DNA of 64,000 nt. It comes from Madurella fahalii (lineage: Eukaryota > Ascomycota > Sordariomycetes > Sordariales). Below, in pieces: positions 1 to 11,068 of this stretch. Location: positions 3,224,001-3,288,000 of the forward strand of contig CM056878.1 of NCBI GenBank assembly GCA_029876055.1, in the 5' to 3' direction. Position 1 is the first letter of the stretch. Each line of letters begins with the position of its first letter. The position numbers and the translations under genes are program-made. The notes under the pieces were generated by a model, which was not told where the DNA came from, ran no database searches, and saw only the letters and a list, made by a program, of their open reading frames with translations.

Positions 1-1256
1 TCCAAGCTCTGCGTCGCGGGCAGCAAGATTGTCGACATTTGCGAGAAGGGCGACAAGCTTATTGAGGAGGAGATCGCCAAGGTCTACCGTGGCAAGAAGA
101 TCACCAAGGGTGTGTGGTGCGCCTTCCGCCGGCCAAGGTTGCCATTGACTGACCCCTGGTGCTTCCAGGCTTCTCCCACCCCACCACTGTCTCTCCGGCC
201 GCGTTTGTCACTCCCTATACGCCCCTCAGATCGGACGAGAAGGAGGCTGCGGTGGAGCTCCAGCCCGGCGAGCCCGTCAAGATCCAGCTGGGAGCGCAGA
301 TTGACGGCTTTGGCTCCATTGTGTGCGATACCGTTCTGGCGCAGAAGCCCGGCGAGAAGCAGGATGTCATCGAGGGCCGCGACGCCGACTTGCTGCTGGC
401 TACGCACTACGCCAATGAGCTCCTTCTGCGGTTGATGCTGCCGCCCGGGCTCCTGGCTACCGGCACGGACGAGGAGAAGGCGAAAGCGGCGGCGGCCAAG
501 GCCCCGTCCCAGTCTAAAATCACCAGCCTGTTGGAAAAGGTGGTCAAGGCTTACGACTGCAACCTTATCGAGAGTACGACCTCGTGGCTCTTTGGCCGGA
601 ACGAGATCGAGGGGGCGAAGAAGATTGTCATTGCTCCGGGCGAGAACACCAAGGGCGAGGGGGTCCCCGAGGTCGGCGAGGTCTGGGGCGTCGAGATGGG
701 AGTCAGTCTTGGGTCGGGCAAGGTCAAGCAGTTTGAGCAGAGGACCACACTCCACCGCCGCACCAACAACACGTACGCCCTGAAGCGGCCTACCTCGCGC
801 AAGATCCTGTCCGAGGTGCAGAAGAAGTTTGGCACATTCCCCTTCAGCTTGCGCCAGCTCGAGGACGAGCGCGATGCGAAGTCCGGCGTCATTGAGTGTG
901 TGCGCGGCAACGTTTTCCGCCAGTACGAGGCCTCGGGCGACAAGGACAATGCCCCTGTCGCCAGGCTCCTGACCACCATCGGTAAGGCATTCTCTACCAC
1001 GAATAGGATCTGACGAAGCTAACGCAGCCGGACAGCTATCACCAAGAACGGCATCACCAAGCTGGGTGGCCCGCCAGCCTTGGACCTGAGCAAGCTCAAG
1101 ACTGATAAGAAGCTTGAGGATGAGGAGATCCTCAAGATCCTGGAGCAGCCGCTCTCTCGTAACACGGGCAAGAGCAAGAACAAGAAGAAGAAGAAGTCGG
1201 CGACGAAAGCAGCAAAGGAAGATGAGGAGGATGAGGAAGACAGCGATGACGAGTAA
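1..1256 (+). CDS. Ebp1/PA2G4-like (Cdb4-type) non-peptidase M24 protein, 5' partial
   Basis: Exons 1-109, 169-981 and 1036-1256 join in frame to give 380 residues that begin inside the protein; the N-terminus lies outside the window. The creatinase/methionine aminopeptidase fold is seen in segments such as the CEKGDKLIEEEI helix at the start and the YDCNLIESTTSWLFGRNEI region. The product ends in a lysine-rich run (KNKKKKKSATK) followed by an acidic tail, as in the PA2G4/EBP1 family. Known members have lost peptidase activity and bind ribosomes and RNA near the nascent-chain exit; S. pombe Cdb4 was described as a curved-DNA-binding protein. The role here is inferred from the family. Introns are 59 and 54 nt. 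The first ends at a CCAG acceptor and the second starts GTAAGG. The family is firm; the exact orthologue name is less so. Confidence 0.88.
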
Positions 1257-1812
1257 GGGATGCAGTCCCTATGAAGCTCGGCGAAGAAGAGCGACCTGCG
1301 GGGACTCAGCCCGCAATTTCTCATGTCAGGCGGTGCTGAAGTTGTGCGGTGAATTTGAGGGTCGGGGCAGCCGCAAAGCCGAAGCAATTGCATGTGCCAA
1401 CGAGGCTTGGAGAGGGGCTCGGGGCGGGAGGAATTTTCCTGCACTGGCCTGGGCTAGGCTTGTCGCTACGTCTTAGCCCCGATAACAAAGTGAGCACACC
1501 CCGTCCTACAGGAGGGGAAAAGAAAACACTGGCAGTTACTAGTATAGTATAGTTGGCGCGCACAAATGCTGAGGAGATACTTCGTGTACCAGTCGTGTTG
1601 TCCCGTAAACATGGGGTTCAATGGGAAATGCAGATCGTGATGAATCCGAAGACTTTATTGAGCTCCTTTGCTGTTCGCGGATTCGGCGGTTGTCCGGCGA
1701 TGCTGCGTCTTACCTTATTGTCACTATTGTGTTGGCACTGATAAATAGCAAAACAGAAGAAGGGGCCCCCCCCTGAGGCGGGTAGGGCAGCCCCTCAACT
1801 TGAACTTGAACC

Positions 1813-1832
1813 TTTTTTTTTTTTTTTTTTTT
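1813..1832. repeat. Poly(T) run, T20
   Basis: Uninterrupted run of 20 T within a pyrimidine-rich stretch about 680 bp upstream of the proposed start of the PHD gene. It may be a nucleosome-excluding promoter element; that is inference. Confidence 0.9.
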
Positions 1833-2357
1833 CCTTTCCACCCACGCTTTCAACTTTTCCTTCTTTTCATCATTCACTCTCTCACACATCTACTGAGAAG
1901 CATCAACGAGACTTGACGAGAGAGAGAGAGGGAAAATAATAAGACCAAGAGCGAAATACGCGTCGCGCGACTGAGACCCTTGGGCGGTCAGGGGCAACAA
2001 CAAAGTCGCTGCAACCCATGCGGGTCGTGTCGTCGGACGGCGAAAACAAAGCTTTGAAAGAGGAATCAAGCGAGTCCTCTTAAATTTCACCCGAGACTGT
2101 TTTCGAAGACGCAGGGTTGAAAAGCGGTGGGTTTTTGTCGAGTGAGGCCGGGAGGAGACAAGCTGTAGCTTAACAGGTGCAGCCACGCCCCCCTGGTCGG
2201 CCTGTCACCCGTCACCTCCGAGAACCTTGGGATTCTTCCCTCTCTCCCTACACCTCCTTCCTGCCCACTGATTTTCCCACCACCACCACCAACAACGCGC
2301 GAACCAGCGAAAAACGCGACATTCTCGCCCTGCTCCATGTCCTAGAGCGACATCAAA

Positions 2358-2410
2358 GTGCGTATCCCAGCGTTCCAATTTTTTGCAGCGATGCTAACCG
2401 GCTTGCACAG
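2358..2410 (+). other. Probable 5'UTR intron of the PHD finger gene
   Basis: Donor GTGCGT at 2358, branch-site-like GCTAACC at about 2393 and acceptor GCACAG ending at 2410 give a 53-nt intron of the size usual here. Removing it breaks any reading frame entering from upstream. The only upstream ATG nearby (2336) meets a stop after two codons. This supports the start at 2516. Confidence 0.6.
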
Positions 2411-2515
2411 GCGCGAGAGATCGGAGCGTTGGTTCAATCAAAGAAGGGGGCGAGCGCGGGCGAGTCGGCTGCTGCTCCTGCTGCTCCCGCTGCCACCAGC
2501 ACCCCGGCTCCCAAC

Positions 2516-5500
2516 ATGTCTGCAACCACAATTTCTGCCAACACGCGAGCCTCTCGATCACGCTTTTCGAGTCCGCAGATAGCGCCCAACGGCACGACCG
2601 ACTCGTCGAGGGGCCTGGCCGCGGGCAGCGCCCCGAACGGCACCGAGAGCCAAAAAACATTTATGCAGCGGTGGTTGGAACCCCCCGTGCAGGTCAAACC
2701 TAGCTACCAGGACGACGGCCTGGTGCGCCACGGCGTCGTCGAGAACATGGCGCCTCTGGGGACGCTGCCAAAGGCGGGCTTTTTCAAGAAGACGGCGCCT
2801 CCTCCGCCTCCTGCCCCTGAGCAGGCAACACCGATCCGCAGGATCGTCGTCAAGCGACCCCCGGCACCTTCCACACCGGCGCCCGCGCCGCCTTCAGCGC
2901 CCGAAGAAGACGAGACGGAGGAAGAAGAAGATGCTGGGATCGGGAACGCCGAGGACGACCAGACTGGCGACGACGACCTGGAAGACGAGGGAGAGGGTAC
3001 GGCGGGGGCCGCAGCCGCCGGTGGCGGAAAGATTTATGCAGCGACGGCAGGGCCGCGCTCGCGGCGCTCCTTTGGCTCCCGTGATACGGATGACGAGGAA
3101 TGGGCCCCCGGGAAATCTTCGCAAAAAGCCACGGGGCGCCGGAGTCTATCGAGGGCGAGCGCAGGTCGGCTCAGTTCTACCGGGTCGCTGCAACAGACTG
3201 CAGCAAACGAGAGCTCTCCACCGGTCGACCTGAAAGAGTTCACCGACAAGGTGGTGGAGGCAGCCGTGGATGAGGCGCTCACTCATTTTCGGTACCCCAC
3301 AGCCTGGGCCCTGCGCACACTCTACGATGAAAATTCGTCCGACCAGGATTTTCTCGGCCTGATCCAGAAGGTGTTTACCCAGACCGCGGACGCCGACACG
3401 CTCGTCGAATTCGCCCGACTAGTCCAGGCCAAGAAGCGAGAGGGCAAGAAAGACAACAAAGGTTGCTACTACTTCGTACCGCCCTCGACCAACAGCCGCT
3501 TCACGCCGCACAAGCCGAAGCCGGCGCCCTACAGCAGCCTCGTCAAGCTTGACGTGTCTCTGCTGCACCTCGATCGGAACAGCAAATCTCAAAAGGCCGA
3601 GCAACCGCAGCCAGAGCCTGAAGCCGATCGGGAACCCGAAGCAGAGCCCGAGCCCGAGCTCCATCCACGCAAGAAGCGCAAATCAGGTCGGCACCACGAG
3701 TCAGCATCCAAGATGACGACGGCCAACGGCAAGGCAAATGCCGAGACGCCCTCGCGACGGCGGACGCGGGCACGTTCGGTGTCCAGCTCGTCTTCGCTTT
3801 CCAGCGCGCGCTCGTTGACGCCGCCGGATGACGAGGAGGAGGGCGGCGGGTCTGATGTGCCCCCCTCCTCCCGCAACAGCCCTGCTGCCCGCCAGCCAAT
3901 CACCAACAAGCGGCGGCGGTCCAACGCACCGCGAAAGAGCCGGAACGTGTCACCCTCCCGGCCTTCACCCGCCCCTTCCACTGCGCCGCAGCAGGCCGCA
4001 GCTTCTCGTTCGCAGCCAACCGGCTCGTCGCAGCGGCAATCTCTCACCGCGAAGCAGGTTGCTGTCGCGCCCGAAGAGCAGCCATATGAGATGCCGGCCG
4101 TCGTCGACTCTCCCCTCTTTCCGAATCTCAATTCCAAAAAGGGCGGCAAGTCGGGCGCACCAGCCCTCGTCTTTGCCAGCAAGGTGGGCAAGCTCGACCC
4201 GAACGACAAGAACCTCCGGCTGCGCCAGCAGGCGCGGGCCCATACTTTGCAAAACACCAAGCCGCCGGCCCTCAGCAACGTCAGAGAGAGCCCCCCCCGG
4301 GTTGCATCGCGGCCGGAAGAGACCGAGGAGCCGGACAATCCGGCAGCGGCCGTGGCGACGCCTGCATCACGGTCGCGGGCATCTCTTACGGCTGCACGCC
4401 CGACGCCGGCCCCCAGGGAAGGGAGGAGCACGCGCTCGTCACTCAAGCGGACGCACGATGATTTGGAGGAGCAGCCCTCGCCGACTACCGCCAACTTTCC
4501 AGGGTCGGAGGCAGCGTCGACAGCGGCGAACTCACGTGCTGGGACACCAGCTCTCCGGACGACCAAGAAGGCCAGGACCGGTCTGCGCGTCAAGACATCG
4601 TAAGTATCGCACCGGCGCACACGAACGGAGGCGCTTTGCATTTTTTTGCTAACAGATTTTGTCTATCTAGACCTATGAAGAAGAAGAACGGCACATCAGC
4701 AGGCATTCCCCGCGCGAGCGGTGAGCGCAGCAGTCCTATAGGCAATGGCAATGCCAACCGAGAGGTACGAAGCAGATGACCTATCTCGTTTTTGTTTTTA
4801 AGTGTTTCAGTGTTTCAGTGTTTCAGTGTTTCAGTGTCAGCCAGCCCCAGAGACAGGATGCAAGTGTGTCCGCCTGCTTCCGATCCTGGTCAGCGCTTGG
4901 GAAGGCATACCAAGAACCCCCATTTCCCCCCCCCCCCCCAAAACCGTTCCCAGTCCGGGAAGAGATTTTTACTGGCGCGAGGTGCCGGGTGGCTTTAGCT
5001 GCTTTTTTTTTTTCCTTTTGCCGAAATATAGCGCACTACAAACAACCTTGGCTGGATTACTGACTTGGCGCCGCACGCACAGGACGACAACGACGACTAC
5101 TGTTCGTCGTGTGGCGGCAACGGTGAGCTGATCTGTTGCGACGGCTGCACCCGCTCATTCCACTTCAAGTGCGTGGACCCGGTGATTATGCAGGACTCGA
5201 TGCCCGTCGAGTGGTTCTGCAATGTGTGCCGCACCAGACGGGACCCTGCCGGCTTCCCCGAGCACAATGGCGCCTTCGCCCTGATGCTCGAGAAGCTGGA
5301 TGCCAAGAACTCGAGCGCTTTCCGTCTGCCGGGTTACGTCCGAGACTGTTTTGAAGGGGTGCGCACCGGTGTCGATGGCGAGTACGAAGAAATTGTGCCA
5401 ACCACCAAGCCGGCTCGGTAAGTGTCTCGCCACCGCTCGCTGGACTCCAGCCTTGCTGACAGCCGCCACAGAAAGAAGAAGAACGACGAGGAACAGATTC

Positions 5501-6811
5501 CCGACTTCTTCCGGCTGCGCGATCAAGATGGCAACGCGGTTATTTGCCACGGCTGCCAGAAGAGCAGCTCTTCAAATCGCGCCATCATCCCGTGCAGCGT
5601 GTGTGGTGTATTCTGGCATCTTGACTGTCTCGACCCGCCGATGGCCAATCCTCCCGTGCCCTCACGCACCTGGAAATGCCCACTGCATGTCAATGATCTG
5701 CTCGACAAGATCCCCGGCGTGCTAGGCCCGGCTCACAGGTTACGCAAGCTCAAGAATGCGCCCGTCATCCGGCCCGCCTTCTGCCGAGGCTTTGTCAACA
5801 ACGGCCTTGTTGAGATTGAGCTTGATGACGAGGAAGATAAGAGCGGTTGGAGGAACGTCGAAACCTATGGCCGGATAGTGCGGTTGCCTGAGAAGGGCAT
5901 CAAGTTGGATTTCCTTTCACGGTGAGTTCAGATACGGGAGCTGCGTCTTGCAAGCGGACGGGGCTGACCTGTTGCGTTTAGTTCGCGCGAGAATCGCAAA
6001 GGGAAACCCATCCCTCCTCTCAACCACGTCAGCACACCTACCGTCTCGGCTTCCGCACCGCGCCCACTGGAGCAGAGAACATTGAAGGAACAGCAGGCTG
6101 TCCTTAACCTGGCGCAGCTGAGCGGCGACGGATCCGCTGGCATTGCTACCCTTGTTGATGCCATGATAGTAAGTTTGTTACAGCTGTTCGGGGCCCCAGA
6201 TACGTACTAACCCCCAACAGTCACAAGCCGATCCGTCTGTCGTCGACATGATGGCGCGTGCCAACCCCGACCGCTTGGGCAACACATCAGAGCTCAGCAG
6301 CATGGACCAGCAGAGTCTGCGGGCCATCCTGGCTCGCGCAGAGGCCGTCAGCCAACGCGTCCGTGAGCTACTCTCTGGAGCAGCTCCAGGGCGCGAGCAG
6401 CAGTCCCTCTCGCGGGCTGTCGTGTCCACGTCCAGCGCGGCTGAGGATGCACCTGCCATAGCCCCGGGCCTCACAAACTCGCAATCCCCCGACGGTGACT
6501 CTGACAATGCCACCAACGCCGATGCCGACCCCGCCGCTCTGGAAACTGACGCGGGCAAGGCTCTGGTGGCATCACCCGCTGCCACCGACGACGTCCCTGC
6601 CATGACGCAGGGCGAGAAGACCCCCGTGCAGGGCGACCAGTCGCCTGCCGTACCTCTGGAAGAGGACCTGCCGGTTGTTGAGCGCGTCCATTTGCCTCAC
6701 ACGCCGACCAAAGCAACGGCTGGTGCTGGAGACGAACCAGTTGTGCTGGAGTCGCACGGGGACGGTGATAAGACGCTTGTTGATGAGGAGGGCAGGATGG
6801 ATATTGAGTGA
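2516..6811 (+). CDS. Rco1-like double PHD finger protein (Rpd3S/Clr6-II type subunit)
   Basis: Six exons (2516-4599, 4671-4764, 5083-5417, 5472-5921, 5982-6168, 6221-6811) give about 1246 residues. The long N-terminal half is disordered, rich in Pro/Ala/Ser with acidic blocks. It contains the LERHGV-like segment RHGVVENMAPLGTLP near the start, typical of fungal Rco1-like proteins. PHD finger 1 (about residues 731-778) begins CSSCGGNGELICCDGC. PHD finger 2 (about 862-912) begins CHGCQKSSSSNRAIIPC. Rco1 and S. pombe Cph1/Cph2 are subunits of the small Rpd3/Clr6 histone deacetylase complex, which binds nucleosomes and suppresses cryptic transcription in gene bodies. That role is inferred from domain order. 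Start chosen: ATG 2516, because a 5'UTR intron closes upstream frames. Branch sites CTAAC/CTGAC are visible in most introns. The second coding intron is unusually long (318 nt). Confidence 0.8.
4801..4838 (+). repeat. Tandem TGTTTCAG octamer repeat inside an intron
   Basis: Four head-to-tail copies of GTGTTTCA with a trailing GTGTCAG lie about 35 nt into the 318-nt intron 4765-5082. Each copy carries a TTTCAG that resembles a 3' splice site. A run of 16 C follows at about 4926-4940. Confidence 0.85.
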
Positions 6812-8648
6812 GCTGCTGTAGTAGCTAGCGCCGGCGGACGAGATGCCACCCACCGAGCAGCTCAGCCATCATGCTTGACCCTCCCTTGGGCCTTACAACT
6901 CAATCTATCTGCGCGGTCGAGCGCGGACAGATACCGCGGGCTATTATATGGCCTGGTAATAATCATATTACGTTCACACGACATCACATCGCCGAATATA
7001 TCGCCACATCACGAAAACTAGATATTTTCCTCACCTCTGCCTCCGGCCAGGCCTGCAATCCCACGTTTGGGATCCATTCCCTCTTTTTTTTACGGCTCGT
7101 CTACCGCGACTCAATCCCTCCCTGGCGAGAAAGAAATCAACAGCCGTCGGGCTAGTGTAACGCGGTGGGAAAAAAAGGGGGGAAGGTGGCACGACTTCCG
7201 GCTTTCTCAATATTCTTGTTCAACCTTGTCCTAATAGTGATAAGATCGGTTCTCCCCTTTTCTCTTTGCCACAAGTCAATGGCGTGCGGGGGTTCAGGGA
7301 TTAGGGGATTTGGGCCTGGGCTTTTCATACGGAATTCATTCGCCTGGCTACTAGTATTGGGATTTGGGTTTTTTTCTTTTCTTTTCCTTTTCTGCCGCAG
7401 TGGGATGGGCGTGCCTGATATGACTTCTCTCACCCCTGAATCCCGTTGTATTCTCTTCAACCAACCCAATAGCTGTGCCTTTGGGGATTCTAGACCGGGA
7501 TCGTTGCCAGGGCCGGCTGGCAATGGATACCCAAGGGGTGGTTTTGAGGAGAGAAGAAGGACCGAGATCATTCCACAGGCAGGCACGGGCGTCGCTTTTT
7601 ACTTTGGGTCGTTTAGATAGATCGTGGGCCGGGACGGATGGGATGGGCTGGGTGGGTTTATCGTCATTTTAGTTGATCTTCTTTTATGTTCTTGTTCGCA
7701 TTTTGGGAACTGCCCCATCCCCCTCCGGCTCTCCCGATGAGATTATTCCCCCCGTTACTTGGGGAACGGCGGGGGAGATTGGGGATAGGTATATTTTGCG
7801 TCAAGTTGAGACACCTGCCTACCACCTATTTAGCGAGGAGTGTACGAAATGCATGGTTATTTTCTGCGTGACGATTTTTTGGTTGGTTTTGTTGGTATGT
7901 TTGGTTTGCTTTTGCGGGGCAGTCGAGAGAAGGGGAAGGGTTGTGTATGAAAGAGAGGTGTTGTATGGAGCAGACTGCGTCTTATGGTGGTTGTGGGAGG
8001 GTATCCAGAGTCTACGGTAGAGGCAGCGCAGTGAGGTATATATGATGTGACGACCTCTGGTTGGAGCATGCTCTTCGCAGGGCTTGGGATAATGGTTGAG
8101 AAGTGACGATTTGTAGAAAGCTCTCTACGTTGGGTGAGCTACGATGGCCCGTTGTTGCTGGGACTTAAGTAGACCACGGAAAATGATTGAGACAATATTT
8201 CTAGGTCCAAACCGTCACTCTAGAGCATGGGGTTTCCAGGACATCCAGCTGTGATCCCAGTGCGGCCCTGGTGACCAACGTTGACAATCTAGATAGAAAG
8301 CCCGAATGGGTCGTAGTTAATCTCCAAGTATTTTTTTCTCTCAATCCAACCAGGATCCAAGTAATACTTACCAGAACTTGAGCCAGCCCATCAGCAATCT
8401 CAGGACGATATATGATACAGCACAAAGGCAGTATGTGATGCTGCTGCCAAGTCAAAGGTGTGCCGCAACGGTCCTTGGTGAAAGGCCTAGCATATCGACA
8501 CCCAACCCCTATCAGTCCAGGGTTTAGGATCTTTTAGACTACCAAAACCAGCAGATGACCCGGTAAATATCATCGATGTTAAACCCTCTATACGCCTAAC
8601 CAAGCCTAACATGTACATATAACACCCTCCTCTCTGTCCCTCTCTCCA
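6812..8648. other. Convergent intergenic region, 1.8 kb
   Basis: Lies between the 3' ends of the PHD gene (+) and PHA2 (-). Open frames here lack the strong GC third-position bias of the real genes and none matches a family I recognise. T-rich tracts occur around 7370-7400. I see no RNA gene. Confidence 0.6.
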
Positions 8649-10088
8649 TCACCTGCTCTTCCTTTGATTCTGCCAACTCCCCAACCACCTCCACTTCTCC
8701 GCAACCCTCGTCAGATCCTCAAACACCCCGCCAACCCTCCACTCCGGATCATCGAACCTGCTCCCCTCAAACTCGACAAAGAACAGGTACTGAAACGGCC
8801 CGACCAGGCTGGGCACGCTACTGATACTCGTCAGATTCAAGCCCCTCGTCCGAAAGCAATCCAGCACGTCGGCCAGCGCGCCAGGCCTGCCGTGCGCCAC
8901 GGTGAACGATACCAGGCTCTTGTGCTTCTGCCCGCCGTACGCGTGCCCGGTTCCGCAGAGCCACTGTCGGAGGCGGACGAAGAAGCCGGGCACGATCCAC
9001 CCCAGCCCCCCGGCGCCGCCACCGCCACCGCCACCGCCACCGCTGCTGCTGCTGCTGCTCCTACTGCTGCTCCTACTGCTGCTCCTACTGCTGCTCCTAC
9101 TGCTGTTGGCGGCGTCGCCGCGCCGCAGCACAAAGAACCGGGTGGTGTTGTCGGCGCGGTCCTCGACGCAGCGCGCCAGCACGTCGAGCCCCCTCTCGCG
9201 GCCGGCCCCCTCGCCCGCGATGGCGGCGCTGGCGCCGCTCTCGTCGGCGGCCGCGAGCTCGGCGGCGCGCGCCGTGGAGCTCACGTCGATGGTCTCGACG
9301 CCCTTGAGGTGGCGGCGCGCGAAGGCGGCCGTCTGCCCGAACGCCTGCGGGTGCGAGTACACGCGCCGGATGTGGTCTAGCGGGACCAGGGGGCGGCCGT
9401 TGGGGGGTTCCTTGTCCCTGTCCTTGTCCTCGCCCTTTTCCTTTTCCTGGGATGGAGGTGCGGGCAGGGGTGAAGATGGAGAAGAAAATGGAGAAGAGGA
9501 GGAGGAGGGGGGAGGATGATGACGACGACGACGACGGCGGCGGCGGGAACCGCCCCAGCAGGAAATGATGCACGTCCAGGTACACCTCCCCGCAGACGAC
9601 AATGTCCGGGTACTCGTCCGCCCGGTCGGCCAGGCAGTCGAGGGTAAAGGTCACGGCGCCGTGGGTCGAGTTCTCAAAGGGGACGACGCCATAGCGGGTC
9701 TGGGAAGATTGGACGAGGTCGAAGACTTCTGTAGGAAGGGAGAAGAGGTGAGAAGGCGGCAGGTTAGTATTGGTTTTGGATTGCAGGCATAGTTATCCAT
9801 GGCGATGGGAATGGATGAACCTTTGATTGTTCCCGTTGGCTGGAGCACCCATTTCTTCTCGTCGGGAAAGGCAAGCTTAGTAGCCTGTAGTGAAAATGGT
9901 TAGAATAGAAATCTTGTGTTCTTTTCCGTGGTTTCATAGAATGATGTGTTTTGCTGCACGGAAATAAGTCGCGTTGAGATATTCATGGGATCTCATACCT
10001 GGTGTGAATAAGACGTAAACGGCCCGAGAAAAGCGACGGTTGTGTTACCGTCGTCCTGCCCGACAGGGGTAGCGATTGGCGTTTCCAT
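8649..10088 (-). CDS. pha2: Prephenate dehydratase with ACT domain
   Basis: Prephenate dehydratase converts prephenate to phenylpyruvate in phenylalanine synthesis. Exon 1 (9999-10088) encodes a start ending VAFLGPFTSYSHQ. Exon 2 (9821-9884) gives ATKLAFPDEKKWVLQPTG. Exon 3 (from 9728) gives the substrate segment YGVVPFENSTHGAVTFTLDC. After VHHFLLGR the frame changes. The last exon carries RVYSHPQAFGQ, the catalytic motif DNTTRFFVL and a C-terminal ACT domain (KSLVSFTVAHGRPGALADVL). A tentative intron 9418-9550, with donor GTTCCC and acceptor GACAG, rejoins the frames and gives about 366 residues, but it shows no good branch site. An (SSSR)n/Gly9 linker lies between the catalytic and ACT domains, built from a 12-bp DNA repeat. 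The ACT domain implies phenylalanine feedback control. Identity is certain; the exon 3 boundary is not. Confidence 0.9.
9006..9107. repeat. Compound (CCGCCA)n and 12-bp CTACTGCTGCTC repeat within PHA2
   Basis: CCGCCA-type units (about 9016-9042) run into CTG triplets, then about four copies of a 12-bp unit CTACTGCTGCTC to about 9107. On the minus strand this encodes a nine-Gly run and repeated Ser-Ser-Ser-Arg. It sits between the dehydratase catalytic and ACT domains. Confidence 0.85.
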
Positions 10089-11068
10089 GTCGGACACTGA
10101 ACAATGGCTGACTTTGCGCGGAGCCCTGGAGGTTCCAAAGGCTTGCGAACTGGGGTGCAGGTGTGAATGAGTTACGCTAGATCAACCGAGAAAGAGGGAG
10201 AGAGGATAGCCCTTGACGGAAAAGCCCCAGGGGGGGTGTTCGTCCTGAAGAACCCGTGAGCCGGCCCCCGGTGGAAGGTAGGCATCGGACCGTTCCGTTA
10301 GCATAGTACAGTATATGGGATGTTTTGGACCGCTAAAACTCTGCGCGAAACCCCACAAAGGGGCGTGCACACTCAGCCGAGCTCGGCGTTTCTGTTCCCT
10401 TGTGTCGCCATGTACGACGTGGCCTTGTCATCACAAGTATTACAACTCGACGCACGAATGCACGCCTTACAACCCGGAAGCAGCTCATAGAGCTTCACCA
10501 AGAGTCCCCAGCTGGTGGCTTAGTAAGTTTCCATAAACGAGTGTGTTGTTGGTCTGCAACTAGCTATCTTAATCTCGCAACCTCCAGAATCGTAAATATG
10601 ACCGGCCCACCGCATGGCCCGGAACGGCAGTCCGCGTACCAGGACGGCCGTTAATACGTGCCAATCCGTGTCTCCGAGTACCTCGGTCAATCCTCCCGAT
10701 CGAAGCCCTGCAATGCACTGTTCTTGGCCTTGTCCGACTTCTCAATCCTTATGGGCAATTTTTCTGCATGCATCGTGAGCAACTGGTCTACCATCCTTCC
10801 ATTCCAAAGCGCGGGAGTCACACAAACCTCGAAATCCGCCACCTTCAACTCAAGAAGCCGTCATCACAGAGCGAAGGGGGCTGGGACGCGACACTTGATG
10901 GTTCTGGCCGGGGCTATCGGAGAAGCCCTTCATCAGCCGCCGCTGCGCCGGCGGGAGCTTTCCCGGACTCCGCGGGACGGCTGCCGCCTGGCCGGCATGT
11001 GGCGTCGTCGGCTCGGACGTGATGGCTTCGGTTAGGGGTCCCTCGTGGTTGACGAGGGATTCAAACTG
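10089..11068. other. PHA2 upstream region and eRF1 3' flank
   Basis: About 980 bp between the PHA2 start and the eRF1 stop, both genes on the minus strand. I found no coding potential with the local codon bias and no recognisable RNA gene. Any PHA2 promoter must lie here. Confidence 0.55.

Larger units (their letters stand above)
1257..2515. other. Intergenic region and 5' leader of the PHD finger gene
   Basis: No convincing coding sequence. It holds the 3' flank of the Ebp1-like gene, a T20 run at 1813-1832, pyrimidine-rich DNA at about 1833-1890, and the leader of the downstream gene. The leader contains a probable 5'UTR intron, listed separately. Confidence 0.6.

Noticed and set aside
2177..2515. 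Upstream extension of the Rco1-like frame
   Set aside because: It starts at a GTG, and the likely 5'UTR intron at 2358-2410 breaks this frame. The ATG at 2516 is the first sound start.
3589..4641. 350-codon minus-strand frame opposite the PHD gene
   Set aside because: Shadow frame caused by GC-rich codon use; no domain visible.
7165..7620. 151-codon plus-strand frame between the PHD gene and PHA2
   Set aside because: It starts at GTG, is hydrophobic by base composition and lacks codon bias. Probably 3' flanking DNA.
8902..9519. 205-codon plus-strand frame with long poly-Leu
   Set aside because: Antisense of the PHA2 repeat region. The poly-Leu is the complement of the Ser-Arg repeat.
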